DNA of 45,940 nt from Jeotgalibacillus salarius (GCF_004405125.1 NZ_SORX01000015.1:1-45940), one strand, 5' to 3'; counted from the stretch's first letter, positions 8,301 through 17,860 are shown. Notes: generated from the letters alone by a model not told the origin. A program made the numbers and translations.

Positions 8301-10497
8301 ACCGGCTGAACAGCAAATCAAGGATGAAAAAATCTACCTCGAAATGGGACTGACAGACGAAGAATTCAGCCTTGTAGAAAAAATCCTGGGCAGACTGCCT
8401 AACTATACAGAACTCGGATTATTTTCAGTCATGTGGTCAGAGCACTGCAGCTATAAAAACTCCAAGCCTCTTTTGATGAAATTTCCTGTAACAGGTGAAC
8501 AGGTACTTCAGGGACCGGGAGAAGGAGCTGGAATTGTTGATATTGGAGACGGCCAGGCAGTGGCATTCAAAATCGAGAGTCATAACCATCCATCTGCGAT
8601 CGAACCTTACCAGGGAGCAGCAACGGGTGTGGGGGGCATTATCCGTGATGTATTTTCAATGGGAGCAAGACCCATTGCGATACTCAATTCCTTACGCTTT
8701 GGAGAACTGGATTCTCCTCGTGTTCGGTACTTATTTGAGCAGGTAGTAGCCGGTATCGCGGGCTATGGGAACTGCATTGGAATTCCGACTGTGGGCGGAG
8801 AAGTACAATTTGACCGTTCATATGAAGGCAATCCGCTTGTTAATGCAATGTGTGTAGGATTGATCAATCATGATGACATTCAAAAAGGCCAGGCAAAAGG
8901 TGTCGGCAATACTGTGATGTATGTTGGTGCTAAAACAGGTCGTGACGGGATTCACGGTGCTACTTTTGCTTCTGAAGAACTGAGTGAAAACTCGGACGAA
9001 AAGCGACCAGCCGTTCAGGTTGGCGATCCATTTATGGAGAAGCTGCTGCTTGAAGCCTGTCTCGAACTGATCAAAAACGATGCGCTCATCGGGATTCAGG
9101 ATATGGGTGCTGCAGGACTTACAAGTTCATCAGCTGAAATGGCAAGTAAAGCCGGTTCAGGTATTGAAATGAACCTTGACCTCGTACCTCAGCGTGAAAC
9201 CGGTATGTCTGCATATGAAATGATGCTGTCTGAATCACAGGAACGTATGCTGATCGTCATTGAAAAAGGACGCGAAAAAGAAATCCAGGAATTGTTCCAT
9301 AAATATGACCTGGATGCAGTGGCTGTTGGAACGGTTACGGACGATAAGCGTCTGCGCCTGGTGCATGCAGGAGATGTTGTTGCAGATGTACCAGTCGATG
9401 CGCTTGCTGAAGATGCACCGGTTTATCATAAACCTTCAACTGAGCCTGCTTACTATCGTGAATTTCAGGCGATTGAAAATACAGAACCTGAAGTAGAAAA
9501 TATGGAAGAAACGCTTCATGCACTATTAAAGCAGCCAACGATTGCAAGTAAAGAATGGGTGTATGATCAGTATGACTACCAGGTACGTACAAACACAGTT
9601 GTTACACCAGGATCTGATGCAGCTGTACTGCGAATTCGCGGCACTGAAAAGGCGCTTGCAATGACAACAGACTGCAACTCACGCTATCTGTATCTGGACC
9701 CTGAGACAGGCGGGAAAATTGCGGTTGCAGAAGCTGCACGTAATATTGTCTGCTCTGGCGGACGTCCACTTGCGATTACAGACTGCCTGAACTTTGGCAG
9801 CCCGGATAAGCCGGAGATTTTCTGGCAGATGGAAAAATCCGTAGATGGTATGAGTGAAGCCTGCCGGACATTGAATTCACCTGTCATTGGCGGAAACGTA
9901 TCTTTATATAACGAAACAAATGGAACAGCAGTCTACCCAACGCCGGTAGTTGGAATGGTAGGACTGATTGAAAAGCTTGAACATATTACGACTCAGAGCT
10001 TTAAACAGGCTGGAGATGCTGTCTATCTGATTGGTGACACGAAAACTGAGTTTGGCGGAAGCGAGCTGCAAAAGCTGACTGCAGGAGAGATATCGGGAAA
10101 AGCGCCGGAAATTAATTTAACAGTGGAGCTGGAGAGACAGCAGGCACTTTTAACAGCGATACAACAGGGACTCGTACAATCCGCACATGATCTGGCTGAA
10201 GGCGGACTTGCAGTAGCACTTGCTGAGTCAGCATTTGGTTCAGGACTTGGCGTTACTGCGCAGACAGAAGGCTCTGTTATTTCGGCATTATTCAGTGAAA
10301 CTCAATCACGTTTCATTGTGTCGGTGAAACCTGAACATGAACAGGCGTTTGAAGAACTGACAGCTGCGAAGAAAATCGGAGAAGTAACGGCACAGCCTGT
10401 ATTAAAAGTCGTGCATAATGGAACTGCTGTGATCGACCAGCCAGTTGAAAAATTCGAAGAAAGCTGGAGAGGAGCGATCCCATGCTTGCTGAACTAA
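8284..10497 (+). CDS. purL: Phosphoribosylformylglycinamidine synthase synthetase subunit (PurL, small type)
   Basis: The 737-residue ATP-dependent subunit converts FGAR to FGAM with ammonia supplied by PurQ. It is the small bacterial form without a fused amidotransferase. Visible motifs are [10 protein letters not shown] (52-61), ESHNHPSA with the metal/nucleotide site (98-105), GDPFMEK (about 247), and a duplicated AIRS-like half with GGNVSLYNE (about 538). It starts inside the end of purQ (17-nt overlap) and overlaps purF by 16 nt. Confidence 0.97.
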   Translation: MSLLLEPAEQQIKDEKIYLEMGLTDEEFSLVEKILGRLPNYTELGLFSVMWSEHCSYKNSKPLLMKFPVTGEQVLQGPGEGAGIVDIGDGQAVAFKIESHNHPSAIEPYQGAATGVGGIIRDVFSMGARPIAILNSLRFGELDSPRVRYLFEQVVAGIAGYGNCIGIPTVGGEVQFDRSYEGNPLVNAMCVGLINHDDIQKGQAKGVGNTVMYVGAKTGRDGIHGATFASEELSENSDEKRPAVQVGDPFMEKLLLEACLELIKNDALIGIQDMGAAGLTSSSAEMASKAGSGIEMNLDLVPQRETGMSAYEMMLSESQERMLIVIEKGREKEIQELFHKYDLDAVAVGTVTDDKRLRLVHAGDVVADVPVDALAEDAPVYHKPSTEPAYYREFQAIENTEPEVENMEETLHALLKQPTIASKEWVYDQYDYQVRTNTVVTPGSDAAVLRIRGTEKALAMTTDCNSRYLYLDPETGGKIAVAEAARNIVCSGGRPLAITDCLNFGSPDKPEIFWQMEKSVDGMSEACRTLNSPVIGGNVSLYNETNGTAVYPTPVVGMVGLIEKLEHITTQSFKQAGDAVYLIGDTKTEFGGSELQKLTAGEISGKAPEINLTVELERQQALLTAIQQGLVQSAHDLAEGGLAVALAESAFGSGLGVTAQTEGSVISALFSETQSRFIVSVKPEHEQAFEELTAAKKIGEVTAQPVLKVVHNGTAVIDQPVEKFEESWRGAIPCLLN

Positions 10498-11903
10498 AAG
10501 GATTAAATGAGGAATGTGGTGTATTCGGCGTCTGGGGGCATGAACAGGCAGCACAAATGACGTATTATGCCCTTCAAAGCCTGCAGCACCGTGGTCAGGA
10601 AGGAGCGGGAATTGCTGCTACTGACGGAGAAAATTTAACTTTTACTAAGGGTGAAGGATTGGTAACCGAAGTGTTCACACAGGAGATGCTTGATGAGCTT
10701 AAAGGACATGGCGCGATTGGTCACGTCCGTTATGCAACGGCAGGTGGCGGAGGCTATGAAAATGTTCAGCCGCTTGTCTTCCGTTCTCAGAGCGGTACGC
10801 TGACGCTTGCTCATAACGGCAATCTGGTGAATGCAAACCAGTTAAAGCACCAGCTTGAGCGCCAGGGAAGCATCCTTCAAACAACTTCTGACACTGAGGT
10901 CCTTGCCCACCTGATTAAAAGAAGCGGGTATGCATCACTTGAAGAACGTGTGAAAAATGCACTCACCATGTTAAAAGGAGCATATGCATTTGTGATTATG
11001 ACTGAAACTGAATTAATGGTGGCACTGGACCCGCATGGTCTAAGACCGCTGACGCTTGCAAAAGTCGGTGACGGTTATGCAGTAGCATCTGAGACATGTG
11101 CATTTGATATCATAGGCGCTGAAGTCATCCGGTCAGTTGAGCCGGGTGAACTGCTCATTATTAACGATGAAGGTATCCGCTCAGAGCGGTTTTCATATGC
11201 GACAAACCGTGCGATCTGTTCAATGGAATACATTTATTTCTCAAGACCTGACAGTGACATTGACGGAATCAATATTCACTCAGCAAGAAAACGTCTCGGC
11301 AAACAGCTTGCGAATGAATTTCCAATTGAAGCAGATGTTGTGACAGGTGTACCTGATTCAAGTATTTCAGCTGCGATCGGTTATGCTGAAGAAGCTTCAA
11401 TTCCATACGAAATGGGATTAATAAAAAACCGTTACATTGGGCGTACTTTTATCCAGCCCTCACAGGAGCTTCGCGAGCAGGGTGTCAAAATGAAACTCTC
11501 ACCTGTACGTGGCGTCGTTGAAGGCAAGCGTGTTGTTATGGTAGACGATTCAATCGTACGCGGTACAACAAGCAGACGGATCGTAAAAATGTTAAAAGAA
11601 GCAGGCGCTACAGAAGTACATGTCGTTATCAGCTCACCGCCGATCAAAAACCCTTGTTTTTACGGGATTGATACAAGCAGTCACGAGGAACTGATTGCAT
11701 CTAAGCATTCAATTGAAGAAATTCGAAATCAAATCGGTGCCGATTCCCTATCATTTTTAAGTGTGGAAGGACTTGTAAAAGCAATCGGCAGAGAAGATGA
11801 AAGCGAAAACCGAGGTCACTGCCTCGCATGCTTCACGGGCAAATACCCAACAGAGATCTACCCGGATACACTGCACCCATACGAAAAAGAACTTGCACGT
11901 TGA
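10482..11903 (+). CDS. purF: Amidophosphoribosyltransferase (PurF)
   Basis: PurF makes 5-phosphoribosylamine from PRPP and glutamine, the first committed and feedback-controlled step. The 473-residue protein has an 11-residue propeptide before Cys12 (ECGVFG), as in the B. subtilis enzyme, where cleavage exposes the catalytic N-terminal Cys. Candidate ligands of its [4Fe-4S] cluster are Cys in AICSMEY, NPCFYG and the CLACFTG pair. The PRPP loop is [14 protein letters not shown]. It overlaps purL by 16 nt; purM starts 250 nt later, after repeat copy C. Confidence 0.97.
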   Translation: MLAELKGLNEECGVFGVWGHEQAAQMTYYALQSLQHRGQEGAGIAATDGENLTFTKGEGLVTEVFTQEMLDELKGHGAIGHVRYATAGGGGYENVQPLVFRSQSGTLTLAHNGNLVNANQLKHQLERQGSILQTTSDTEVLAHLIKRSGYASLEERVKNALTMLKGAYAFVIMTETELMVALDPHGLRPLTLAKVGDGYAVASETCAFDIIGAEVIRSVEPGELLIINDEGIRSERFSYATNRAICSMEYIYFSRPDSDIDGINIHSARKRLGKQLANEFPIEADVVTGVPDSSISAAIGYAEEASIPYEMGLIKNRYIGRTFIQPSQELREQGVKMKLSPVRGVVEGKRVVMVDDSIVRGTTSRRIVKMLKEAGATEVHVVISSPPIKNPCFYGIDTSSHEELIASKHSIEEIRNQIGADSLSFLSVEGLVKAIGREDESENRGHCLACFTGKYPTEIYPDTLHPYEKELAR

Positions 11904-11981
11904 TATGTTTTAATTTCTTTTCTAACACTTTCAAGTTTGAAGGTGGAGTCAGGTTTAATTAGTATAATTGTCAAATCTACA

Positions 11982-12112
11982 GCGTTGATCGGAGTGGAAG
12001 GCGGTGACTCCGGCGCGATAAGCGTGACAGCTGAGACCCCGCAGAGCTTTAGCTCGAGGAGGCTCAGCGCACGCCGCGCGGAAAGCATCCGCCTGGAACG
12101 CAGATCACACGC
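11982..12112 (+). repeat. Dispersed structured repeat, copy C (long form, type 1 centre)
   Basis: This 131-bp element lies between purF and purM. Arms are GCGTTGATC / GATCACACGC (imperfect). The second stem is GGCGG / CCGCC. The central module GCTGAG...CTCAGC with inner hairpin GAGCTTTAGCTC matches copy B almost base for base. Open frames crossing it on both strands (11858-12161) are artefacts: one encodes the same peptide (LSLLELKLCGVSAV) as a frame across copy B. Confidence 0.85.
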
Positions 12113-12153
12113 CAGAGTATTAAACTTAACAGCGTATTCAAGGAGGAAAATTC

Positions 12154-13185
12154 ATGTCTGATGCCTACAAACAGGCCGGAGTTAATATTGAAGCGGGATA
12201 CGAAGCAGTAGAACGCATGAAAAAACACGTCAAACGCACAGAACGCGCAGGCCTCATGGGCGCATTCGGCGGCTTTGGCGGCATGTTTGATCTCTCAGCC
12301 CTGAACTACAAAGAACCAGTCCTGATCTCAGGAACAGACGGAGTCGGAACTAAGCTGAAGCTAGCTTTCGCGATGGATAAGCACGATACGATCGGCATTG
12401 ACTGTGTAGCGATGTGTGTGAACGACATTGCAGCACAAGGTGCAGAACCTCTTTACTTCCTTGACTATCTGGCAGTGGGGAAAGCAGATCCTGAAAAAAT
12501 CGAACAGCTTGTAAAAGGAATTGCAGATGCGTGCGTAGATTCCGGCTGTGCTTTAATCGGCGGCGAAACAGCAGAAATGCCTGGTATGTATGCAGAGGAC
12601 GAGTATGACATGGCTGGGTTTGCAGTTGGGGCAGCCGAAAAAAGCAATATTATCACTGGTCATGCGATTCAACCCGGGGATGTTCTGATCGGTCTGCCTT
12701 CAAGCGGAATCCATAGCAATGGCTATTCTTTGGTCAGAAAAGTACTGCTTGAGCAACACAACATGCAGTTAAATGATCATCCGGATGGCTTTGAAGTGTC
12801 GCTTGGAGAACTGCTGCTGACACCTACACGTCTTTACCCGAAAGCTGTAAAAACTGCACTGGCGGCGGGCGAAATTACTGGTATGGCCCATGTAACTGGA
12901 GGCGGATTCTATGAAAATCTCCCACGCATGCTGCCTGAAGGAACTTCAATAGAAGTGAACAACTACAGCTGGCCTGTGCTTCCGGTATTTGATCTCATTC
13001 AGAAAACCGGAGAACTGTCAGATCAGGAAATGTTCAGCGTGTTTAATATGGGGATCGGTTTCGTATTCGCAGTGCGTTCAGATTATGCAGCAGCCGTTCA
13101 GAGAAAGCTTGCAGATGCAGGCGAAAAGAGTTATGAGATTGGTCGTGTGACGGGAGAAAGCGGAAAGAAGGTACGTTTTATATGA
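12154..13185 (+). CDS. purM: Phosphoribosylformylglycinamidine cyclo-ligase (AIR synthetase, PurM)
   Basis: PurM closes the imidazole ring, turning FGAM into AIR with ATP. The 343-residue protein has the AIRS-family signatures [14 protein letters not shown] (58-71), [14 protein letters not shown] (about 131-144) and [13 protein letters not shown] (about 249-261). AGGAGG at 12141-12146 gives a strong ribosome binding site, as expected for the first gene of a new translational block after copy C. It ends in an ATGA overlap with purN. Confidence 0.97.
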   Translation: MSDAYKQAGVNIEAGYEAVERMKKHVKRTERAGLMGAFGGFGGMFDLSALNYKEPVLISGTDGVGTKLKLAFAMDKHDTIGIDCVAMCVNDIAAQGAEPLYFLDYLAVGKADPEKIEQLVKGIADACVDSGCALIGGETAEMPGMYAEDEYDMAGFAVGAAEKSNIITGHAIQPGDVLIGLPSSGIHSNGYSLVRKVLLEQHNMQLNDHPDGFEVSLGELLLTPTRLYPKAVKTALAAGEITGMAHVTGGGFYENLPRMLPEGTSIEVNNYSWPVLPVFDLIQKTGELSDQEMFSVFNMGIGFVFAVRSDYAAAVQRKLADAGEKSYEIGRVTGESGKKVRFI

Positions 13186-13772
13186 GTGAAGTCAAATTCG
13201 CTGTATTTGCATCAGGCAGCGGCAGTAATTTTGAGGCGATCGCGCAGGCAGTTCGTGCTGGCAATCTAAAAGGTTCACTCGTGCTTCTGGTGACGGATAA
13301 ACCAGATGCTTTTGCTGTAGAAAGAGCGAAATCTCTTGGTATAGATGTTTGTGCTCTCAGGCCGAAAGACTTTCAGACCAAATCTGAATATGAAACTGCA
13401 ATTCTTGAAAAACTCCATGAAAAAGAAGTAGAATGGCTGGTATTAGCAGGGTATATGAGGCTCGTCGGTTCCGTACTCCTTCAGGCATATCCGAAGCGTA
13501 TCGTAAATGTTCATCCTTCACTGCTCCCTGCTTTTCCTGGGAAAGATGCACTCGGACAAGCGATTGACAGCGGCATGAAAGTGACGGGGGTTACCATTCA
13601 CTACGTTGATGAGGGAATGGATACAGGACCTGTGATTGTTCAGGAACCGTTTAAAATTCCGGACGGATGGGGCAGAGCAGAAATTGAGCAGGTGATTCAC
13701 GGCATTGAGCACCGATTATATCCTGAAACACTCAACCAGCTATTTGCTGAAGCATTGGAGGAATCAAAATGA
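13182..13772 (+). CDS. purN: Phosphoribosylglycinamide formyltransferase (PurN)
   Basis: PurN transfers a formyl group from 10-formyl-tetrahydrofolate to GAR, giving FGAR. The 196-residue protein shows [11 protein letters not shown] at the phosphate-binding N terminus (10-20). The catalytic Asn109, His111 and Asp147 lie in [13 protein letters not shown] and [15 protein letters not shown]. It overlaps purM and purH by ATGA, so purM-purN-purH are coupled. Confidence 0.97.
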   Translation: MSEVKFAVFASGSGSNFEAIAQAVRAGNLKGSLVLLVTDKPDAFAVERAKSLGIDVCALRPKDFQTKSEYETAILEKLHEKEVEWLVLAGYMRLVGSVLLQAYPKRIVNVHPSLLPAFPGKDALGQAIDSGMKVTGVTIHYVDEGMDTGPVIVQEPFKIPDGWGRAEIEQVIHGIEHRLYPETLNQLFAEALEESK

Positions 13773-15301
13773 AAAAACGAGCATTAATCAGTGTGTCTGA
13801 TAAAGCAGGCATTGTAGAATTCGCAGAACAGCTTCAATCACTTGGATATGAAATTCTTTCAACAGGCGGTACGAAAACACTGCTTGCTGATAATGGAGTT
13901 GAAGTGAAAGCTGTAGAAGAAGTGACAGGTTTCCCTGAAATACTGGAAGGTCGTGTAAAAACACTGCACCCATCCATCCACGGTGGGCTGCTGGCGAAAC
14001 AGGATCAGCCTGATCATCAGCGTCAGCTGGCAGAACAGGGAATTGAAGCAATTGATCTTGTTTGTGTCAATCTTTATCCTTTTCAGCAGACAATTGTGAA
14101 ACCGAATGTATCATTTGAAGACGCTGTGGAAAATATTGATATTGGCGGCCCAACGATGCTTCGAGCTGCTGCGAAGAACCACGCATATCTGACAGTTGTA
14201 GTTGATGCGGAAGATTATGAAAAAGTCATTGATGAGCTGAAAACAGGTGAAGTATCACCAGCTTTTAAAAAGCGTCTGGCAGCAAAAGTTTTCAGACACA
14301 CTGCTGCTTATGATGCCTATATCGCACAGTACTTAACAGAAGAATCCGGGGAGGAAAACCCTGAACGCATCACGGTTACCTATGAACGCAAACAGGATCT
14401 GCGCTATGGAGAAAACCCGCATCAAAAAGCAGCATTTTACCGTAATCCACTGGGCTCAGAGTTTTCAATCGCTCATGCAAGACAGCACCATGGAAAAGAA
14501 CTTTCTTATAATAATATAAAAGATGCTGATGCTGCACTTCAGATCGTAAAAGATTTCGACCAGGCGGCGGCAGTAGCCGTTAAGCATATGAATCCATGTG
14601 GAGTAGGCACGGGTGATAGTCCACAGGAAGCATACCAGCGTGCGTTTGAAGCTGATTCCACATCTATTTTTGGCGGGATCATCGCATTTAACCGAGGTGT
14701 GAATAAAGAAACTGCTGAAAAGCTTTCTGAGATTTTCCTTGAAATCGTCATTGCACCTGCATTTACAGAAGATGCACTGGAAATTCTGACGAAAAAGAAG
14801 AACATCAGATTGCTTACAGTACCGTTTGATCGCCATTTAAAGCATGAATATATCTATACTTCAGTTGAAGGTGGATTGCTCGTCCAGGATCAGGACCGAT
14901 ATACGCTTGAGGATGCGACGTTAAAAGTTGTAACCAAGCGTGAGCCTACAGAACAAGAGTGGGCAGCGATGAAGACAGCCTGGAAGGTGGTGAAGCACGT
15001 TAAGTCGAATGGAATTGTTGTAGCTGAACCTGACATGACGCTAGGTATTGGTGCAGGCCAGATGAATCGTGTGGGCGCAGCAAAAATTGCGCTTGAACAG
15101 GCAGGCATTCGCGCACAGGGTGCTGCATTGGCTTCAGACGCTTTCTTCCCAATGGATGATACAGTTGAAGCGGCTGCAAAAGCCGGTATTACTGCCATTA
15201 TTCAAACGGGCGGGTCAATTAAAGATGAAGATTCGATTAAGAAAGCTGATGAGTATGGTATTGCCATGGTTATGACTGGCGTACGCCACTTTAAACATTA
15301 A
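13769..15301 (+). CDS. purH: Bifunctional AICAR formyltransferase / IMP cyclohydrolase (PurH)
   Basis: PurH performs the last two steps to IMP. The N-terminal cyclohydrolase domain (about 1-195) is methylglyoxal-synthase-like, with STGGTK (31-36) and [13 protein letters not shown] (61-73). The C-terminal AICAR transformylase domain contains VKHMNPCG (Lys-His catalytic pair, about 270) and SDAFFPMDD (about 450). The 510-residue length is normal. It overlaps purN by ATGA. The 450-nt gap to purD holds two repeat copies and an intrinsic terminator. Confidence 0.97.
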   Translation: MKKRALISVSDKAGIVEFAEQLQSLGYEILSTGGTKTLLADNGVEVKAVEEVTGFPEILEGRVKTLHPSIHGGLLAKQDQPDHQRQLAEQGIEAIDLVCVNLYPFQQTIVKPNVSFEDAVENIDIGGPTMLRAAAKNHAYLTVVVDAEDYEKVIDELKTGEVSPAFKKRLAAKVFRHTAAYDAYIAQYLTEESGEENPERITVTYERKQDLRYGENPHQKAAFYRNPLGSEFSIAHARQHHGKELSYNNIKDADAALQIVKDFDQAAAVAVKHMNPCGVGTGDSPQEAYQRAFEADSTSIFGGIIAFNRGVNKETAEKLSEIFLEIVIAPAFTEDALEILTKKKNIRLLTVPFDRHLKHEYIYTSVEGGLLVQDQDRYTLEDATLKVVTKREPTEQEWAAMKTAWKVVKHVKSNGIVVAEPDMTLGIGAGQMNRVGAAKIALEQAGIRAQGAALASDAFFPMDDTVEAAAKAGITAIIQTGGSIKDEDSIKKADEYGIAMVMTGVRHFKH

Positions 15302-15325
15302 TTCGGATTATCTCTGTGAAGAATG

Positions 15326-15456
15326 GCGTTTGATCTCCATTCCAGGCGGACGCTTTCCGCGGACGAACGCTCAGGTCAGGCAGAAAACCACTGCTTTCCG
15401 GGGTCTTTCCCGATCGTTTTTCCGCAGGAGTCGCCGCCTTCCATTGCGATCAACGC
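15326..15456 (-). repeat. Dispersed structured repeat, copy D (long form, type 2 centre)
   Basis: This 131-bp copy is inverted relative to the pur genes. Arms are GCGTTTGATC / GATCAACGC. The second stem is GGCGG / CCGCC. Its centre (read on the minus strand) has AAAAACGATCGGGAAAGACC and later GCAGTGGTTTTCTGC, followed by GAGCGTTCGTCCGCGGAAAG. This is almost identical to copy G about 6.3 kb away. Confidence 0.85.
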
Positions 15457-15566
15457 TGTGCATAGGAAAGGGATTAGCGCTCTTTAGAGTTATTTTAAGT
15501 ATGTATGAACGAAACTTTTCTATTTGCGTAAGAGGTCCATGTCAAAGCCGCTTACAGAATATTTTT

Positions 15567-15597
15567 AGCCGGCTTCTCTTTGAAGCCGGCTCTTTTT
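15567..15597 (+). terminator. Intrinsic terminator between purH and purD
   Basis: A 10-bp stem AGCCGGCTTC / GAAGCCGGCT with a short loop is followed by CTTTTT. It points in the direction of pur transcription and has no T-run on the other strand. It would reduce read-through into purD unless overridden. Confidence 0.85.
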
Positions 15598-15632
15598 CAA
15601 TAAGCTGTGTCAATGTTCATTGTTTATGTACA

Positions 15633-15709
15633 GCTGGTGATTGGAGCGTAAGGCGGTGACTCCTGCGTCCGGCCGCAGAAAGCATCCGCCTGAAGCGGAA
15701 ATCAACAGC
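15633..15709 (+). repeat. Dispersed structured repeat, copy E (short form)
   Basis: This 77-bp copy is just upstream of purD. Arms are GCTGGTGATT / AATCAACAGC (one G-T). The left box GGAGCGTAAGGCGGTGACTC and right box AGCATCCGCCTGAAGCGG are joined by a minimal loop (CTGCG...CGCAG). Like copy A it lacks the central module. Confidence 0.85.
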
Positions 15710-15751
15710 CAACCTTAACAGAGGCTTTTAAATAAGATAGGAGGAATACAA

Positions 15752-17008
15752 ATGAATGTACTCGTAGTTGGACGTGGAGGACGTGAACATGCACTTTGTT
15801 ATAAATTTTCAAAGGATGAGGCAGTCAGTAAGCTATTTTGTGCGCCGGGAAATGCCGGAATTGCAGAGCATGCCGAGTGTGTGAACATAACGGAGACAGA
15901 TCAAAAGGGATTAATTGAGTTCGCAAAAAAGAACAATATTGCACTAACGGTGATTGGACCTGAACAGCCTCTAGCTGAAGGACTGACTGATTTATTTTTA
16001 GCTGAGGGTTTGAAAGTATTCGGACCGACTAAGAAAGCTTCTGCAATTGAAGGAAGTAAAGCATTCGCAAAAGAATTAATGAAAAAATATAACATTCCAA
16101 CGGCAGGATATGAAACGTTCACGAACTATCAGGAGGCGTCTGCCTACATAAAGAAAAAAGGTGCACCGATTGTGATCAAAGCAGATGGACTTGCTGCAGG
16201 CAAAGGGGTTGTCGTGGCAACGACTGAAGTAGATGCATTGGCGGCAGCTGAGGATATGCTTGAACATAACCGATTCGGACGATCATCTGCGAAAATTGTG
16301 GTTGAAGACTTTCTGGATGGTGAAGAGTTCTCGTTCATGTGTCTCGTACACGGTGAGGCGATTATTCCACTTGCTCTTGCCCAGGATCATAAAAGGGCAT
16401 ATGACAATGATGAAGGACCTAATACGGGCGGTATGGGCGCGTATTCTCCTGTCAGGCACCTGCCGGATGAAACTGAGGAAAAAGCGATGACTGATATTAT
16501 TCAACCAGTCGTCCAGGCAATGATAAAAGAAGATTTGCCTTTCACTGGTGTGTTGTATGCAGGACTTATTCTGACTGAAGATGGTCCTAAAGTGATCGAA
16601 TTCAACGCACGTTTTGGTGATCCGGAAACACAAGTGGTGCTTCACCGTTTAAAATCTGACCTGGCGACACTCCTGTTAGACTTATTGCAAGGTAAAGCGG
16701 TAAAAACAGAATGGTCATCCGACACTGTTGTTGGAGTTGTTATCGCTTCAGAAGGCTATCCAGGGGAGTATAAAAAAGAACAGCCGCTGAATGACTTACT
16801 CAAAGCAGACACATTTTTCTATCATGCGGGTACGAAAAAGGCAGACACAGGTATTGTTTCAGACGGTGGAAGAGTATTGCTCGCAGCATGTGCCGGAAAT
16901 AGTGTTGCAGCAGCTGGAAAACAAGTTTATCAGGCACTTGAAGCTGTTTCGACAGATGCATTTTTCTACAGAAAAGATATTGGTAATAAAGCATTGGAAA
17001 GAAGTTAG
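15752..17008 (+). CDS. purD: Phosphoribosylamine-glycine ligase (GAR synthetase, PurD)
   Basis: PurD condenses phosphoribosylamine with glycine using ATP. The 418-residue ATP-grasp enzyme shows VVGRGGREHAL at 5-15, KADGLAAGKGVVVA (about 142-155), GGMGAYSP (about 226-233) and the metal-binding EFNARFGDPETQ (about 284-295). AGGAGG at 15739-15744 is 7 nt before ATG. It is the last pur gene in the usual order, but it is set apart from purH by a terminator and two repeat copies. Confidence 0.97.
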   Translation: MNVLVVGRGGREHALCYKFSKDEAVSKLFCAPGNAGIAEHAECVNITETDQKGLIEFAKKNNIALTVIGPEQPLAEGLTDLFLAEGLKVFGPTKKASAIEGSKAFAKELMKKYNIPTAGYETFTNYQEASAYIKKKGAPIVIKADGLAAGKGVVVATTEVDALAAAEDMLEHNRFGRSSAKIVVEDFLDGEEFSFMCLVHGEAIIPLALAQDHKRAYDNDEGPNTGGMGAYSPVRHLPDETEEKAMTDIIQPVVQAMIKEDLPFTGVLYAGLILTEDGPKVIEFNARFGDPETQVVLHRLKSDLATLLLDLLQGKAVKTEWSSDTVVGVVIASEGYPGEYKKEQPLNDLLKADTFFYHAGTKKADTGIVSDGGRVLLAACAGNSVAAAGKQVYQALEAVSTDAFFYRKDIGNKALERS

Positions 17009-17098
17009 AATTTTCTAATAAAATAACTAAAATGGAGTTATTAAGAGTATCTGGTTGGAATACATTCTTTTTGCACCTGTAAAGAGGATTTTTGAATC

Positions 17099-17126
17099 TT
17101 GTAATTAACTCAACTTGTCTTATAAT
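17099..17126 (+). promoter_or_regulatory. Sigma-A promoter for the small zinc-ribbon gene
   Basis: TTGTAA (17099-17104) and TATAAT (17121-17126) are 16 nt apart, about 44 nt before the ATG at 17170. This gives the small gene its own transcript, separate from purD. Confidence 0.65.
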
Positions 17127-17169
17127 GAGAATACAAATATTCTCTATAAAGAACAAAAGAGGTGATTAC

Positions 17170-17349
17170 ATGGTGCGAAAAGAATGTTCCAAGTGCACGC
17201 GTTCATCCTATAGCAGCGGCTCAAGAGAAAGGTGGGTATGTCCGGTTTGCGGTCAAGATCTGACTGGGTCTCCGGCACTGAGAGCGATATCTTACTACGA
17301 GTTAAATCAGCAAATTCGCCAATCTGCGTACCAATATTCAGCAAAATGA
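17170..17349 (+). CDS. Small zinc-ribbon protein of unknown function
   Basis: This is a 59-residue basic protein. The N-terminal half carries two cysteine pairs, CSKC (6-9) and CPVC (about 25-28, in WVCPVCGQDL), the spacing of a zinc ribbon; the C-terminal half is a short polar tail. I do not recognise a named family. The ATG at 17170 was chosen because AGAGGTG (17158-17164) precedes it and a promoter lies at 17099-17126; the frame is open further upstream to 17092 but without a ribosome binding site there. It lies between purD and the c-di-GMP riboswitch. Confidence 0.7.
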   Translation: MVRKECSKCTRSSYSSGSRERWVCPVCGQDLTGSPALRAISYYELNQQIRQSAYQYSAK

Positions 17350-17436
17350 AACAAACGAAATATTGTAACATAAATTTAATGTTGAAAAAGTCAGAATATT
17401 TAGGTATATATAACTATTTATTTGCTCGCTAGCTAG

Positions 17437-17445
17437 TGATAATAT
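17437..17445 (+). promoter_or_regulatory. Candidate extended -10 promoter for the c-di-GMP riboswitch/sinI transcript
   Basis: TGATAATAT (17437-17445) is an extended -10 (TGnTAATAT). It is the best promoter-like match upstream of the aptamer, leaving a leader of about 200 nt before sinI. The -35 region (TTATTT/TTGCTC around 17418-17427) is weak. No Spo0A box (TGTCGAA) was seen here. Confidence 0.4.
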
Positions 17446-17523
17446 AGGTTCATAACAGAAATTATTAATTATTTAAAACTTTTAGCCCAATGTTTAGCCT
17501 ACATGCTGCAATCGCTTTGAGAG

Positions 17524-17616
17524 AACAGAAAAAGGCAAACCACTTGAAAAGGTGGGACGCAAAGCTAACGGGTCTAAGGCCAATATAGAGAGAGGGAGCT
17601 ATGACGGCTGAGCCGC
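17524..17616 (+). ncRNA. Cyclic-di-GMP-I (GEMM-I) riboswitch upstream of sinI
   Basis: The GEMM-I signature is readable in order. GGCAAACC (17534-17541) leads into a 6-bp hairpin CCACTT-GAAA-AGGTGG with a GNRA tetraloop (17540-17555). Next come GGACGCAAAGC (17555-17565), the tetraloop-receptor strand CTAAG (17574-17578), its partner TATG (17600-17603), and the closing ACGGCTGAGCCGCC (17603-17616). About 38 nt separate the aptamer from the sinI ATG. No T-tract terminator lies between, so control is probably translational. CCGCCT (17613-17618) is complementary to five of six bases of AGGAGG (17641-17646), and a weak A/T-rich hairpin (17620-17639) ends right before the ribosome binding site. Whether c-di-GMP turns sinI on or off cannot be read. 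Confidence 0.9.
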
Positions 17617-17654
17617 CTGAAGTACTGTAGAAAGTATTTTAGGAGGGGAATGTA

Positions 17655-17801
17655 ATGGGTCGTAAAAATGAGGTAGATGTTGAATGGATGGCATTGATTG
17701 AGGAGGCCGTTGAAGCTGGGATCTCAAAAGAGGAAATCAGGGATTTCTTAGAGGGAACAGGTTCAAACAGTTGGAGGAGGAATGATTTAGTTGTTGGTTG
17801 A
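17655..17801 (+). CDS. sinI: SinI-like antirepressor (48 aa)
   Basis: This 48-residue protein contains the SinI helical-hook region: EWMALIEEAVEAGISKEEIR at residues 10-29, followed by DFL. It aligns directly with B. subtilis SinI (EWVELMMEAKEANISPEEIR) and with the C-terminal domain of the facing SinR (EWVNLAKTAMESGISKEQFK). SinI binds SinR through this helix pair and breaks the SinR tetramer, releasing biofilm genes. AGGAGGGG at 17641-17648, 8 nt before ATG, is a very strong ribosome binding site. The gene lies directly behind a c-di-GMP-I aptamer, and its stop is about 50 nt from the convergent sinR stop. A SlrA-like paralogue is an alternative. Confidence 0.85.
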   Translation: MGRKNEVDVEWMALIEEAVEAGISKEEIRDFLEGTGSNSWRRNDLVVG

Positions 17802-17823
17802 GCCGGATTTAAGACGATAAAAA

Positions 17824-17860
17824 AGCCTGTGCAAAGCAATGTGCTGCACAGGCTATTTTT
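17824..17860. terminator. Bidirectional terminator between sinI and sinR
   Basis: AGCCTGTGCA / TGCACAGGCT forms a 10-bp stem (17824-17833 with 17845-17854). It has A-run/T-run flanks giving a T-tract on both strands (TTTTT at 17856-17860; AAAAAA before the stem). The sinR stop codon (17855-17853) lies at the edge of the stem. Confidence 0.88.

Larger units (their letters stand above)
15302..15751 (+). other. purH-purD intergenic region (repeats D and E plus a terminator)
   Basis: This 450-nt stretch contains no gene. It holds, in order, repeat copy D (inverted), an A/T-rich spacer, a strong intrinsic terminator, repeat copy E and the purD ribosome binding site. No convincing sigma-A promoter could be read between the terminator and purD. 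Confidence 0.75.

Noticed and set aside
11858-12161. Open frames on both strands between purF and purM, and similar frames at 6392-6752, 15330-15659, 18359-18550, 21600-21896 and 44184-44408
   Set aside because: They all cross copies of the dispersed repeat. Shared peptides such as LSLLELKLCGVSAV come from the repeat, not from protein conservation, and none has a credible start.
14465-14836. 123-codon minus-strand frame inside purH
   Set aside because: It is antisense to a well-conserved coding region, with no ribosome binding site and no recognisable domain.
15505-15530. Possible extra PurBox before purD
   Set aside because: The sequence reads GAACGAAAC and lacks the CGAAC core; no opposed partner is present.
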